Origin: an uncultured Angelakisella sp.
Lineage (GTDB): Bacteria; Bacillota; Clostridia; Oscillospirales; Ruminococcaceae
NCBI GenBank assembly: GCA_934524965.1
Contig: CAKSYU010000026.1
Coordinates: 1 to 25,297, forward strand
Length of the DNA stretch: 25,297 bases
Reading direction: 5' to 3'
In this document: piece after piece, positions 14,235 to 22,051 of the stretch
Layout: the number at the start of each line of letters is the position of its first letter
Numbering within the stretch: position 1 is the stretch's first letter
Position numbers and translations under genes: made by a program
The notes under the pieces: model-generated
The model's database searches: none
Told to the model about the DNA's origin: nothing
The model's input: the letters and a program-made list of their open reading frames with translations, nothing else

Positions 14235-16907
14235 TCATTTAGCCCTGTTCACTTCACCGGTCGTCAGGTTTAGCTCATAGGTTCCGCCGTCCGTGCGGTG
14301 CTTACCCCCTACATAGAAGACTGCGTAGCCGTCCCTCTGCTGATAGCCATAACTGGAAAAGCTGACCAGTCCTCCCTCTTCGTAACGTTCCAGACTGATC
14401 TTGGTATCCCAGTCCTTTTGCAGCTGTCCGGTGATATCCAGCACCGCCGCGTGAACGGTCACATCTGTGGGCAATTTACTCCAACCGTCCCAGTCCGCCG
14501 GCAAAGCCACCCAGTAGGCAATGATCATCTTCTCTGCCCGATAGCCTTTTGCCCATATCACATGGGGAACGTCATCTCCGGTTTTCATTTCACTGATGCT
14601 CCAGCTGTAAACGGGGCTGCGGTCCTCTGCCACCTCCATAATGGTCTCCGGATCATAGTAAAAGACGCCCCGGTCATCGCTGATCCACAGCAGCCCCTCC
14701 GAGGTAAAGCCTAATCTGATATTCGCATAGTTACCCTCATGGGCGTCGTAGCCGTCATTCCACACCTGCGGCACCACCCGCATATTGCCGTTGCTGTCCC
14801 ACAGCACCACCATTGACTTGTCATAATTTTTGGTAAGGTGGCGGCTGTATGCCCGGTATTGGACGCCCGGGGAATAGAAATCCTCGCTGCCGCCTCCGGC
14901 GCCTTCGCCGTTCAGTACATTATCGGCTGCCACGCGGGAGGTCTCCATGACCTCAAGCATCTCATCGGTATAGCCCATCGCCTTTGCCTTGGCAATAAAC
15001 TTTTCATCGTCATAGGATACGGCGTCCGGGTCATTGGTGCTTACCCGCTGGCTCTGTCCGGTCGTCAGGTTCAGGCACCACCGTTCCCACAGCCGGGTGC
15101 CGTCCGACAGGTACTGGCTGCCGCTTTCATCGTAGTAGTTGCTGTAATACATCAGTCCGTCCCGCACGATCACCTCTCCCAGGTCACGGTTCCCCTCGCG
15201 ACCGCGGAATACATGCTGCGGCAGGGTCAGCGTCCGCTGCGGCTTCGGCTCGTTGTTCTCCACCGTCATGGTCAGCACTTTCCAGTAATAGGGGCTCATT
15301 TGGTAGGTCTCGCTTGCGGGCATATCGCTGCTGTCGTAGGGGTAATAAGCCAGCGCCAGCGTATTGCCTCCTCGGTCATCGGCATAGATCCACTCCATAT
15401 GGACTGCATCACAGCCGTCCAGCTGCAAGTTGGTTTTATCAAAGACCATCAGCGGGCTTTTCGGCTGCGCCGCGTCGCAGATCATCGCCGTTTCGCCGCT
15501 CCCCGCTATCAGCTGGATCAGCCTGTCGCTTCCGCCGATCCCCGCGCACTGCCAGTTAGTCTGGTTCTCTATAATGGTGGTCAGGCGGCGGTTCTCCCGG
15601 TCATAGATCGAATAATCGACCAGGCGCTCCTCGCCCTCCATCCGGTCATAGTCCACAATAGCGTAACGGGAATTTTCTCCCGCTAATTCGGAACGGAAGG
15701 ACACATAGCGCGGCTCGCTGCCGCTGTGCTCCACCACAGTGGTACACCAGTTTTTGTCCGCCGCCAGCATAATACTGCAATCGGTGCCGGGACTGTACAG
15801 GGTATAGCTGCTGCTCACCGGATCGATAGAAATGACCATGTCCCCAAAATCAAAGGGCGCCGTTTCCTCCTCAATATCGGTGATAAGGGCGTATTCGATC
15901 CATTTTGTCACGGTTGGGTTTTCCGTGCCGGAGATCCTTTCGGGGCACTTTTCCCAGTACACCGTTGTGTAGCCCTCCGCCGTCCGGTAAACGCTCACCT
16001 GTTTCTGTTTCCAGCCGGTGGCAATGCAGGTTTCCACTGTGCCCTCCACCCGCAAATAGCAGTTCTCCCCAAGGGGGGAATAGACGGCTCGGCTGCCCAG
16101 CAGCGTCCAGCCCTCGTCCGATATTTCCTCCGTCTGCAATTCCTGCTGCACCTTCTCATTTTGCAGCAGGTCAAGGGGCTCCGGCTCGCCCTCCGGCTGC
16201 GGCAGCGTCACCTTCTGGTGGTAGTTGTCCCTGCCGATATACTTCCAGCCGCCGTCCTCCTCCAGCCGTATGGCAATGACATAAGTCCCGATGGTTTCAT
16301 GGGTCTCTGTATAGTCCGCCATGTGCTGCGCCAAAAAGCCCTCATCACCGGGCTGGGCATTGACCATGCTGTACTGGATCTTCAGGATATCGTCCTCTAT
16401 TTCGGCGTTGTCCGCGTAGGCAATGGTTCGTTCGTTCATCTCCCACGCGCTCACAATCAGCGTTGTCCACCCATCGGAAACGCGCTTCCTCATGCGGGTG
16501 TCCAGCTGTTCCTCCGTCAGGTCAAAATGCTCCTGGATCGCGGCATAGACCTCCGCCTTGGGCAGATGATAGAACCCGTCGTCCTGATACAGCGCCTCCA
16601 GTTCGTCGCGCTTTACGGCATCGGCATCGCCATAGGCAGCCGCCAGCTCCAGGTTGCCCGTCCCCTTATAGCCATACAGCTCATAGGCGGCGTACTGCAG
16701 CAGCTGCACCGAGTTCAGCCGCTCATAGTCGTTCCAGTAGTAGGTGTCCCCCATCGCGGCGATCGGCGCCAGATACTTCCGGCTCAGGGCGTCCATGTCA
16801 TTCAGGTCAATGTTGTACTGGTTATTCTCCTCGGTGGAGGGGGTGCATGCCGCCAGCAGCAGGATCATCACCACCGCCAGCAGCACCGCCCAACCTCTTT
16901 TCTTCAT
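14235..16907 (-). CDS. Lipoprotein form of the M56 sensor domain
   Basis: An 890-aa lipoprotein with signal peptide MKKRGWAVLLAVVMILLLAAC, lipobox LLAAC and lipidated C21. The mature part (870 aa) aligns along its full length with the extracytoplasmic part of the adjacent M56 protein (about 868 aa). Shared blocks in the same order include DALSR.YLAPIA, LP..EVYA.IQ.HFD, ISGTENP.VTKW, YDKTNL.LDG.DAV.M, YYSNYY, ERWC.NLTTGQSQ and a final NL.TGEV. The protein is rich in W, Y, G and D with strand-like periodicity, suggesting a beta-propeller. The 13-base junctions on both sides (stop TGA, then CGGAGGAAACA) are nearly identical, evidence for tandem duplication. It has no peptidase motif. I infer a soluble partner, decoy or co-receptor of the membrane sensor. 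Confidence 0.87.
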   Translation of the reverse strand: MKKRGWAVLLAVVMILLLAACTPSTEENNQYNIDLNDMDALSRKYLAPIAAMGDTYYWNDYERLNSVQLLQYAAYELYGYKGTGNLELAAAYGDADAVKRDELEALYQDDGFYHLPKAEVYAAIQEHFDLTEEQLDTRMRKRVSDGWTTLIVSAWEMNERTIAYADNAEIEDDILKIQYSMVNAQPGDEGFLAQHMADYTETHETIGTYVIAIRLEEDGGWKYIGRDNYHQKVTLPQPEGEPEPLDLLQNEKVQQELQTEEISDEGWTLLGSRAVYSPLGENCYLRVEGTVETCIATGWKQKQVSVYRTAEGYTTVYWEKCPERISGTENPTVTKWIEYALITDIEEETAPFDFGDMVISIDPVSSSYTLYSPGTDCSIMLAADKNWCTTVVEHSGSEPRYVSFRSELAGENSRYAIVDYDRMEGEERLVDYSIYDRENRRLTTIIENQTNWQCAGIGGSDRLIQLIAGSGETAMICDAAQPKSPLMVFDKTNLQLDGCDAVHMEWIYADDRGGNTLALAYYPYDSSDMPASETYQMSPYYWKVLTMTVENNEPKPQRTLTLPQHVFRGREGNRDLGEVIVRDGLMYYSNYYDESGSQYLSDGTRLWERWCLNLTTGQSQRVSTNDPDAVSYDDEKFIAKAKAMGYTDEMLEVMETSRVAADNVLNGEGAGGGSEDFYSPGVQYRAYSRHLTKNYDKSMVVLWDSNGNMRVVPQVWNDGYDAHEGNYANIRLGFTSEGLLWISDDRGVFYYDPETIMEVAEDRSPVYSWSISEMKTGDDVPHVIWAKGYRAEKMIIAYWVALPADWDGWSKLPTDVTVHAAVLDITGQLQKDWDTKISLERYEEGGLVSFSSYGYQQRDGYAVFYVGGKHRTDGGTYELNLTTGEVNRAK

Positions 16908-16920
16908 ACTGTTTCCTCCG

Positions 16921-19900
16921 TCAGTCCGCCTTCGTCACCTCGCCGGTGATCAGGTTTATCTTGTAGGTACTCCCACTGATGCCATCGGTAGTCACGGTAA
17001 AGAACCCATATCCAGCCTCATTATACCTGTTTCCCCCAGGCAAGTAAAGGCTGTGGAACCCCTCTGCCGAGGTTCCCTCCATCACCTCTATACCGGTATC
17101 GTAGCTTTGCAGCACCGCGCCGCTTTCGCTCAGCACCGCCACCTGATAGTTTGTTCCGGTTTTTCCGCCGTCCGCCGGCTTCGTCTGGGGGATATCCGCC
17201 CAGTAGCACACCAGCTCGCCCCTGTCATTATGTTCCACCGCAAAGAGGAACGCCGTCAGGTTTTCCTTATGTCCCTCCATCTCCGCGGCAAGCCAGCGGC
17301 TCTGCGGGGCTCTGTTCCCGGCAACGGTCCATATGGCGTTCACATCGTAGAGGTAGATGCCGTCATAGCTCCCGACCCAGATCTTATCGTTCCCGATAAA
17401 CCCATAGAAGACCTCCGCGTTCATCGCTAGAACACGGCTGTTCCACAGGGCGGGGATCACCCGAATGGTGCCGTTGGCGTCGGTCAGGTAATATACCGAT
17501 GGTCCGCTGCCGATCTCAAAATGCCGCAGCCGGTACGCCCCGTCCGGCGAAGTCTCGATCCGCTCGCTCTGCCCGCCCCAGCCGTCATTGGCGGTCAGCA
17601 GCTTTTCGGGGTCATAGCGCTCGCTGCGAGCGGCGGTCAGCATGGCGTCGGTATAGCCCAGCGCTTTGGCATTGGCAATAAATTCGCTGTCGCTGTACGC
17701 CGCGGCGGTCGTGTCATTGGTCTCTATCAGCTGGCTCTGTCCGGTCGTCAGGTTGATGCACCAGCGCTCCCGCAGCATTCCGCCGTCGGGCAGCGTATGG
17801 GTGCCGTCCTCGGCATAGTAGTTGCTGTAATACAGCAGTCCTCCCCGCACAATGATCTCGCCCTGCGGGTAGGTCGACCAGTAGTTGCGTGCCGGGTGCT
17901 GCCGCATGGTCAGTATCTGCCACGGCTTCAGCTCGTTGTTTTCCTCCACCGTCATGGTCAGCAGCTTCCACAGGTAGGGGCTTACCTCATATCCGCCTGT
18001 GCCCCATACGTCGGTCCTGTCGCTGCTGTCATAGGGGTAGTACATCAGCACGATGGTTTTTCCGTCACGGTCATCGACATAAACACCGCCCATATAAACA
18101 GCGTCATAGCCGTCCAGCGGCAGGTTGGTCTTATCATAGACCGCCAGCGGCGCTTCCGGCTTTGCCGCATCGTAAATATAGGCGATATCCTGCAGCACAA
18201 TGCCGAACAGCGTACCGTCCTCCTCGGTCGAAAGCCGCCAGAAGCCCTCATAGGGGGTATTCTCCAGCAGGGTGGTCAGGCGGTGGGTCACACTGTCATA
18301 CAGGTAAAAATCATACCGGTTGTAGCTGTTATAGCCATCGGAGGAGATATCCATGCCAAGGTAGTTCCCCAGCAGCCGGTAACGGCTGTTCTCCGCAAAG
18401 ACACCGCCGCCCTCCTCGCTCAGCGAGATCAGCCCGCTGCCGCTCTGCTCAATGACAATTCCTACCGGGCTGTTTTCCATCACTGCGATAGCACAGTCGC
18501 GGCTGGGGCTGTACAGCGAGTACCCGCCGTAGCCCTTCGGGTTCAGGTTGATGACCATATCCGCGAAGTTGAAAAGCGCCGCATCCTCCGGTGTGATAAT
18601 GCTCTCGGAGACATATCCGTTCCACTTGGTCACCTTGGGGTTTTCCGTGCCGGAGATCACTTCCGGTGTCGCCCGCCAGTACGAAAGAAGATAGCCGTCC
18701 TCGGCACGGTAGATGCTCACCGTCTGCTGTTCCCAGCCCAGCAGGTGGCAGCTTTCGGAGCTGCCCTCAATAGAGACATAGGTATCCACCGCGTAGTATT
18801 CGGCACGGCTGGCGATCAGCTCCCAACCGGCAGCCACCGCGTCCTCACTCGGGGTCACCTGCAGCTCGCCCTCCGGCTTTTCCATCGTCACGGTAACGGG
18901 GTTCCATGTGCATTTTACATACTGCCAGCCGCCGTCCTCCGTCAGCCGTATGGTCACGGCATAGCTCGATTTATTGCCGTAGGTCTCCACATAGTCTTTC
19001 ATGTGTTGGGCAACAAAGCTCTCGTCGCTCGGAGCCACGCCCACCACATCGTAGGCGATGGTCAGGGTATTGTCCTCCAGCGCCGCTTCGGTGACATAGG
19101 CGATCCGGTTATTGGGGGTTCCGCTCCACGGCTCCAGCCGGATGGTATCGGTCTCCGGCTCCATTCTTTCGGCAAGCAGGGCGTTCAGCGTTTCCTCGCT
19201 AAAGTCAAAATGCCGCTGAATGGTCGCGTAGACCTCCACCCTCGGCAGATGATAATTGCCGTCCTCGCCCAGCAGTGCCTCCAACTCTGCCCGCTTTTCG
19301 GCGTCGGCGGCGCCGTAGATGGCGGCACGGTCTATCTCGCCGGTGCTGTTGTATCCGTACCGCTCATAGGCGGCATAGCCCAGCAGGTCGGCACAGGTCA
19401 GCCACATCGGGTAGCCGACATTCCACTCCTTATCGCCAAAGCTCGCGATCGGTGCCAGATACTCCCGGCTCAGGGCGTCGTAGTCGCTCAGGTCGATCCT
19501 GCCGTTATTTTTACCGGCAGAGGGGGTACACGCCACCAGCGAACCGGCAACCGCCGCCGCCAGCAGCAGGGCGATCAGCGCCAGTGTTCCCCGCCGCTTC
19601 TTCGTGGTATCAAAGATGGTGGAAAGGCGGTTTTTCAGCGTCTTTTTGCCGCTGTAAAAGTTGGTGGTGAACAGGGTGTGGCGGTTCATTCCGGCACGGA
19701 CGACCGCCAGCAGGCAGCGACCGTACTCCTCACGGAATTCCTCGTCCCGACCGCTGACCACCGCCTCATCGCAGGAAAGCTCCAGATCCCGGTCGGCGGC
19801 ATGCACCATCAGCCATACCATCGGGTTGAACCAATGGACGGCGTTGGCAAGCATCAGCACCAGCTTATACCAGATATCCCTGCGGCGGTAGTGGATCAGC

Positions 19901-20604
19901 TCATGCCGGAACACCAGCGAAAGCTGTCCCTCGGTAAATTCCATCTCCGGCAGCAGCAGGGTCGGCTTTACCGCCCCTACGATCATCGGGCTGCCCACCG
20001 CCGCGGTGTAAACCGGCAGCGCCTTCCGCAGCCCCGCGGCGGCGGTCTCCTTTTCCAGCGCCGCCAGGGTCCGCTCCTCGGTAACGGGGCGGCGGCTGCG
20101 GTGCAGCTTGATCCGCAGCAGCAGGTAGCTACCCAGCTGCCACAGCAGGAACAGCACAGCGCCCGCCGCCCAGCACCAGCCTGCCGCCTCCATCACCGTC
20201 ACGGTGCGGACTGCGGCGGTCTGCGGCTGGTTCGGGCGGTTTGCCGCGGCGGTATTACCGGTGTTCGGCTCGGTCGTTCCCGTCCCGATCTGCTGGTAAG
20301 GGTCACCAGCGGCGGCGTCATCGGGCAGCACCTCTATCGGGTCACCGGCAGGGGTGGGGTCCATCGGTCCGGCGGCGCTCACCGGGTAGGTGATCTCCCC
20401 CTGCGGCTGCGGCAGGGTGATTATCGGCTGCGACAGGGTAATGCCAACGGGCAGCAGCAGCCGCACCGCGATCAGTAGCCATGCCCAGTACCGCCAGCGG
20501 GCGGTAAAGCGGCGTCCCAGCAGCGGTCCCGCCGCCAGCAGCAGGGCGATCACCAGTGCCATCGGCAGGGTCAGTTCCAGCAAAGCGGTCATCAGTCGTT
20601 CCAT
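16921..20604 (-). CDS. BlaR1-like M56 membrane metallopeptidase with giant sensor domain
   Basis: A 1227-aa protein, about twice the length of classical BlaR1/MecR1. Residues 1-55 contain two transmembrane helices, 60-135 a P/T/A-rich extracytoplasmic linker, about 138-163 a third helix, then the cytoplasmic zinc-peptidase domain with HELIHYRRRD (H234, E235, H238) and DRDLELSCDEAV (acidic ligand region around 272-279). Helix 4 (about 339-358) ends in VACTPS, after which residues 360-1227 form a large outer domain. In BlaR1 the outer domain is a penicillin-binding fold; none of its motifs (SxxK, KTG) is evident here, and the domain is instead like the two downstream lipoproteins. Known logic of the family: an outer signal activates the inner peptidase, leading to loss of the BlaI-type repressor. 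The gene starts five bases after the blaI stop with AGAGGAG upstream. Confidence 0.92.
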   Translation of the reverse strand: MERLMTALLELTLPMALVIALLLAAGPLLGRRFTARWRYWAWLLIAVRLLLPVGITLSQPIITLPQPQGEITYPVSAAGPMDPTPAGDPIEVLPDDAAAGDPYQQIGTGTTEPNTGNTAAANRPNQPQTAAVRTVTVMEAAGWCWAAGAVLFLLWQLGSYLLLRIKLHRSRRPVTEERTLAALEKETAAAGLRKALPVYTAAVGSPMIVGAVKPTLLLPEMEFTEGQLSLVFRHELIHYRRRDIWYKLVLMLANAVHWFNPMVWLMVHAADRDLELSCDEAVVSGRDEEFREEYGRCLLAVVRAGMNRHTLFTTNFYSGKKTLKNRLSTIFDTTKKRRGTLALIALLLAAAVAGSLVACTPSAGKNNGRIDLSDYDALSREYLAPIASFGDKEWNVGYPMWLTCADLLGYAAYERYGYNSTGEIDRAAIYGAADAEKRAELEALLGEDGNYHLPRVEVYATIQRHFDFSEETLNALLAERMEPETDTIRLEPWSGTPNNRIAYVTEAALEDNTLTIAYDVVGVAPSDESFVAQHMKDYVETYGNKSSYAVTIRLTEDGGWQYVKCTWNPVTVTMEKPEGELQVTPSEDAVAAGWELIASRAEYYAVDTYVSIEGSSESCHLLGWEQQTVSIYRAEDGYLLSYWRATPEVISGTENPKVTKWNGYVSESIITPEDAALFNFADMVINLNPKGYGGYSLYSPSRDCAIAVMENSPVGIVIEQSGSGLISLSEEGGGVFAENSRYRLLGNYLGMDISSDGYNSYNRYDFYLYDSVTHRLTTLLENTPYEGFWRLSTEEDGTLFGIVLQDIAYIYDAAKPEAPLAVYDKTNLPLDGYDAVYMGGVYVDDRDGKTIVLMYYPYDSSDRTDVWGTGGYEVSPYLWKLLTMTVEENNELKPWQILTMRQHPARNYWSTYPQGEIIVRGGLLYYSNYYAEDGTHTLPDGGMLRERWCINLTTGQSQLIETNDTTAAAYSDSEFIANAKALGYTDAMLTAARSERYDPEKLLTANDGWGGQSERIETSPDGAYRLRHFEIGSGPSVYYLTDANGTIRVIPALWNSRVLAMNAEVFYGFIGNDKIWVGSYDGIYLYDVNAIWTVAGNRAPQSRWLAAEMEGHKENLTAFLFAVEHNDRGELVCYWADIPQTKPADGGKTGTNYQVAVLSESGAVLQSYDTGIEVMEGTSAEGFHSLYLPGGNRYNEAGYGFFTVTTDGISGSTYKINLITGEVTKAD

Positions 20605-20609
20605 CGTGG

Positions 20610-21008
20610 TCAGCTCCTCTCTTTTTCGCGGGCAGCGCGCTGCTCGGCTATAAATTCTTCCAGTTCCTCCAGGTCGTTATCGGTCAGGTCACGGCTTTCC
20701 ACCAGCGAAGCCACCATGCGGCTGAGGGAGGACTGGTACATCTTCCCCAAAAAGCTGCGGTTTGCCCAGCGGCGGTAGTCCGCCTCACTCACTAAGGGGC
20801 GGTACAGGTTGCGGCGTCCCTGCCGCTCCAGCGAAAGGTAGCCCTTTTCCACCAGCTTGGCAAGCAGCGTCAGGACGGTCGTATCCGCCCAGTTGTGGAT
20901 TTTCAGCTGTTCCTCCAGGTCACTGCGCTGCACCGGCGGCTTGCTTTGCCAGACCGCCAGCATCACATCAAGTTCGGCATCGGATAGCTTTTTCTCGGGA
21001 AGTTCCAT
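20610..21008 (-). CDS. BlaI/MecI/CopY-family repressor
   Basis: A 132-aa winged-helix repressor, typical in length. LSDAELDVMLAVWQSKPPV (residues 8-26) is the family opening, IHNWADTTVLTLLAKLVEKGYL holds the recognition helix, and RQGRRNLYRPLVSEADYRR forms the wing and linker. The C-terminal helices (about 85-132) would give the dimer and carry the region cleaved in BlaI. AAGGAGGAT lies just before ATG 21008. As first gene of the operon it is expected to repress its own transcription through the three TTCTA-N6-TAGAA dyads, being relieved when the M56 protein is activated. I use no gene symbol because neither beta-lactamase nor penicillin-binding protein is present. Confidence 0.93.
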   Translation of the reverse strand: MELPEKKLSDAELDVMLAVWQSKPPVQRSDLEEQLKIHNWADTTVLTLLAKLVEKGYLSLERQGRRNLYRPLVSEADYRRWANRSFLGKMYQSSLSRMVASLVESRDLTDNDLEELEEFIAEQRAAREKERS

Positions 21009-21025
21009 AGGTATCCTCCTTCATC

Positions 21026-21041
21026 TTCTACGGGTTTAGAA
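21026..21041. promoter_or_regulatory. BlaI-type operator 1
   Basis: TTCTA-CGGGTT-TAGAA (21026-21041), a perfect five-base dyad around six bases. It lies just downstream of the inferred transcription start (about 21044) and upstream of the ribosome site, so a bound repressor would block elongation or clearance. Confidence 0.6.
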
Positions 21042-21050
21042 TACAGCTTC

Positions 21051-21068
21051 ATTCTAACATCGTAGAAT
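21051..21068. promoter_or_regulatory. BlaI-type operator 2, containing the -10 box
   Basis: ATTCTA-ACATCG-TAGAAT (21051-21068), a six-base dyad. On the minus strand its downstream half TAGAAT is the promoter -10 box, so binding would directly exclude RNA polymerase. Confidence 0.7.
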
Positions 21069-21079
21069 ATTCCTGTCAA
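21051..21079 (-). promoter_or_regulatory. Promoter of the BlaI/M56/lipoprotein operon
   Basis: On the minus strand a perfect TTGACA (21074-21079), 17 bases, TAGAAT (21051-21056). This is the only strong promoter ahead of the four minus-strand genes 21008-11738. Confidence 0.82.
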
Positions 21080-21107
21080 TACACATTCTGCCGGTTTGGG
21101 CGCGTTT

Positions 21108-21125
21108 ATTCTATATTCGTAGAAT
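21108..21125. promoter_or_regulatory. BlaI-type operator 3, upstream site
   Basis: ATTCTA-TATTCG-TAGAAT (21108-21125), a six-base dyad centred 57 bases from operator 2. The 16-base stretch CGTAGAATATTCTTGT at 21118-21133 repeats that at 21061-21076 with one difference, suggesting duplication. It could support cooperative repression or belong to a weaker upstream promoter. Confidence 0.6.
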
Positions 21126-21157
21126 ATTCTTGTTTTCTCTCGTCAACCCCCGCCCAA

Positions 21158-21261
21158 GGCGCCGGTGACCGCCCCGCAGGGGGCTGCTTCGCAGCCGGCG
21201 GGCTTCGCCCGCTCCGCCGGTGCCTGCGGCACCGGCGCCCTGCGGGGCGTCCCTCGGCGCC
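21158..21261. repeat. Cloverleaf repeat element, copy C
   Basis: Outer stem CGCCCCGCAGGG (21170-21181) pairs perfectly with 21238-21249; beyond an internal loop GGCGCCG (21158-21164) pairs with 21255-21261. Arm 1: GGCTGC-TTC-GCAGCC (21182-21196). Arm 2: GCGGGC-TTC-GCCCGC (21198-21212). Arm 3: ten base pairs, 21215-21224 with 21228-21237, loop TGC. It occupies most of the 331-base gap between blaI (start 21008) and the stop of the sigma-like gene (21340); the rest holds the operon promoter and operators, and 21262-21339 shows nothing else I can name. Confidence 0.85.
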
Positions 21262-21339
21262 CCACGGAGCTTCTCACCCTAAATAACGCTTCGAAGTCCC
21301 AAAACGCAACAACTTTCTCACAGTTTTTCCCGCATTTTT

Positions 21340-21699
21340 TCAGCAAAGCTGGCGGCGCAGCAGCTCGCACAGCTCCCCTATCTCTCCGGCATCTGCCGTA
21401 AAGCGGTAAAGCTTGCCGCGTGCCGTTTGCAGCTTGCGACTCACCGCCGAGACCGACCGCCCCTCCCCCGCCGCAATGATCTTCAGGGACTTGCCCTCCT
21501 CATACCGCAGCCGGATCAGTTCTCTCTCGCGGGCGTCCAGGCAGCGCGCGCAGCCCAGCCGCAGCAGCCGCCGCAGCGCTTCCCGCTCGAGGCAGTTCTC
21601 CTCGGTCTCCACCGGAATAAAGTACTCCATGGTGGCATGGGTCAGCGGGCGTCCCGCGCGCCCGCAGGGACGGTATGGTGCTTTCGTGGTAATAATCAT
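21340..21699 (-). CDS. Sigma-70 region-4-like DNA-binding protein
   Basis: A 119-aa protein. ATG 21699 is chosen because GGAGAGGA lies six bases upstream; an in-frame ATG at 21630 (MEYFIPVE) has no ribosome site. Residues about 40-105 resemble region 4 of sigma-70-type factors: CLEREALRRLL, then LDARERELIRLRYEEGKSLKIIAA, then GRSVSAVSRKLQTARGKLYRF as helix-turn-helix. No region 2 is present, so it cannot be a full sigma factor; such small proteins are usually accessory regulators. It overlaps the coiled-coil gene by 200 nt in another frame. Element C and no clear intrinsic terminator follow it. Confidence 0.75.
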   Translation of the reverse strand: MIITTKAPYRPCGRAGRPLTHATMEYFIPVETEENCLEREALRRLLRLGCARCLDARERELIRLRYEEGKSLKIIAAGEGRSVSAVSRKLQTARGKLYRFTADAGEIGELCELLRRQLC

Positions 21700-21883
21700 G
21701 CAGTATCCTCTCCGTTTCTCTGGTGTCCACAAGCTCGAACCGCAGCAGCTCGATGCGTCTTTTCAGGTCGAAGTAGTGCGGTCCGCGCGCCGTTTTGATC
21801 TCCTCTTTGAGCTGGGCAAGTCTTTCCTCCAGCAGCTCTACACTGCGGTGGTACTCCCCTGCCAATTCGGTCATTCCCAACAT
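21500..21883 (-). CDS. Small coiled-coil protein overlapping the sigma-like gene
   Basis: A 128-aa frame starting at ATG 21883 with GAGAGGAA upstream. Residues 1-66 are strongly helical and charged with coiled-coil character (ELAGEYHRSVELLEERLAQL, then FDLKRRIELLRFELVDTRETERI), which matches small helical proteins often found just before sigma-like genes in clostridia. Those proteins normally end soon after a YY pair. Here residues from about 75 on (RARGTPAD, then poly-Ala and Arg/Gly-rich) have the composition of an out-of-frame reading of the sigma-like gene, which starts within this frame at 21699. The real protein may therefore have acquired its tail by a frameshift or loss of a stop. N-terminal coding is fairly sure; the C-terminal third is doubtful. 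Confidence 0.6.
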   Translation of the reverse strand: MLGMTELAGEYHRSVELLEERLAQLKEEIKTARGPHYFDLKRRIELLRFELVDTRETERILHDYYHESTIPSLRARGTPADPCHHGVLYSGGDRGELPRAGSAAAAAAAGLRALPGRPRERTDPAAV

Positions 21884-21971
21884 TTTCTCGTTCCTCTCTT
21901 TTTTCTCACGATGGTCTGGTAGCGACAGCGGGGAAGGGTCCCGTGAAAGAACATTTGTTCTTGCAATATTT

Positions 21972-22000
21972 AGCGTACCCTGCTTTTGCCAATCTGTCAA
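21972..22000 (-). promoter_or_regulatory. Candidate promoter of the coiled-coil/sigma-like pair
   Basis: On the minus strand TTGACA (21995-22000) is perfect, but the -10 candidate at 17-base spacing is weak (TACGCT, 21972-21977). Its spacer contains a TTGGCAA copy shared with the dyad at 22052-22097. Confidence 0.4.
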
Positions 22001-22051
22001 CCGCTTTTTGCAAATTCGTCCCATAAACGGGTCTACAAATTTCCGTCCCGA

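Noticed and set aside
11693..16949. Several 280-480-codon plus-strand frames opposite the two lipoprotein genes
   Set aside because: Histidine-, valine- and glycine-rich antisense shadows without start signals; both lipoproteins have lipoboxes and good start sites on the other strand.
17521..20478. A 985-codon open frame on the plus strand opposite the M56 gene
   Set aside because: It is antisense to the well-supported M56 gene, lacks a ribosome site and has low-complexity H/R/V/G/Q-rich composition without any domain; long antisense frames are expected in GC-rich DNA.
16921..20604. The M56 protein as a true beta-lactam sensor (BlaR1/MecR1)
   Set aside because: The outer domain lacks recognisable SxxK, SxN and KTG penicillin-binding motifs, is far larger than in BlaR1, and no beta-lactamase or PBP gene is in the operon.
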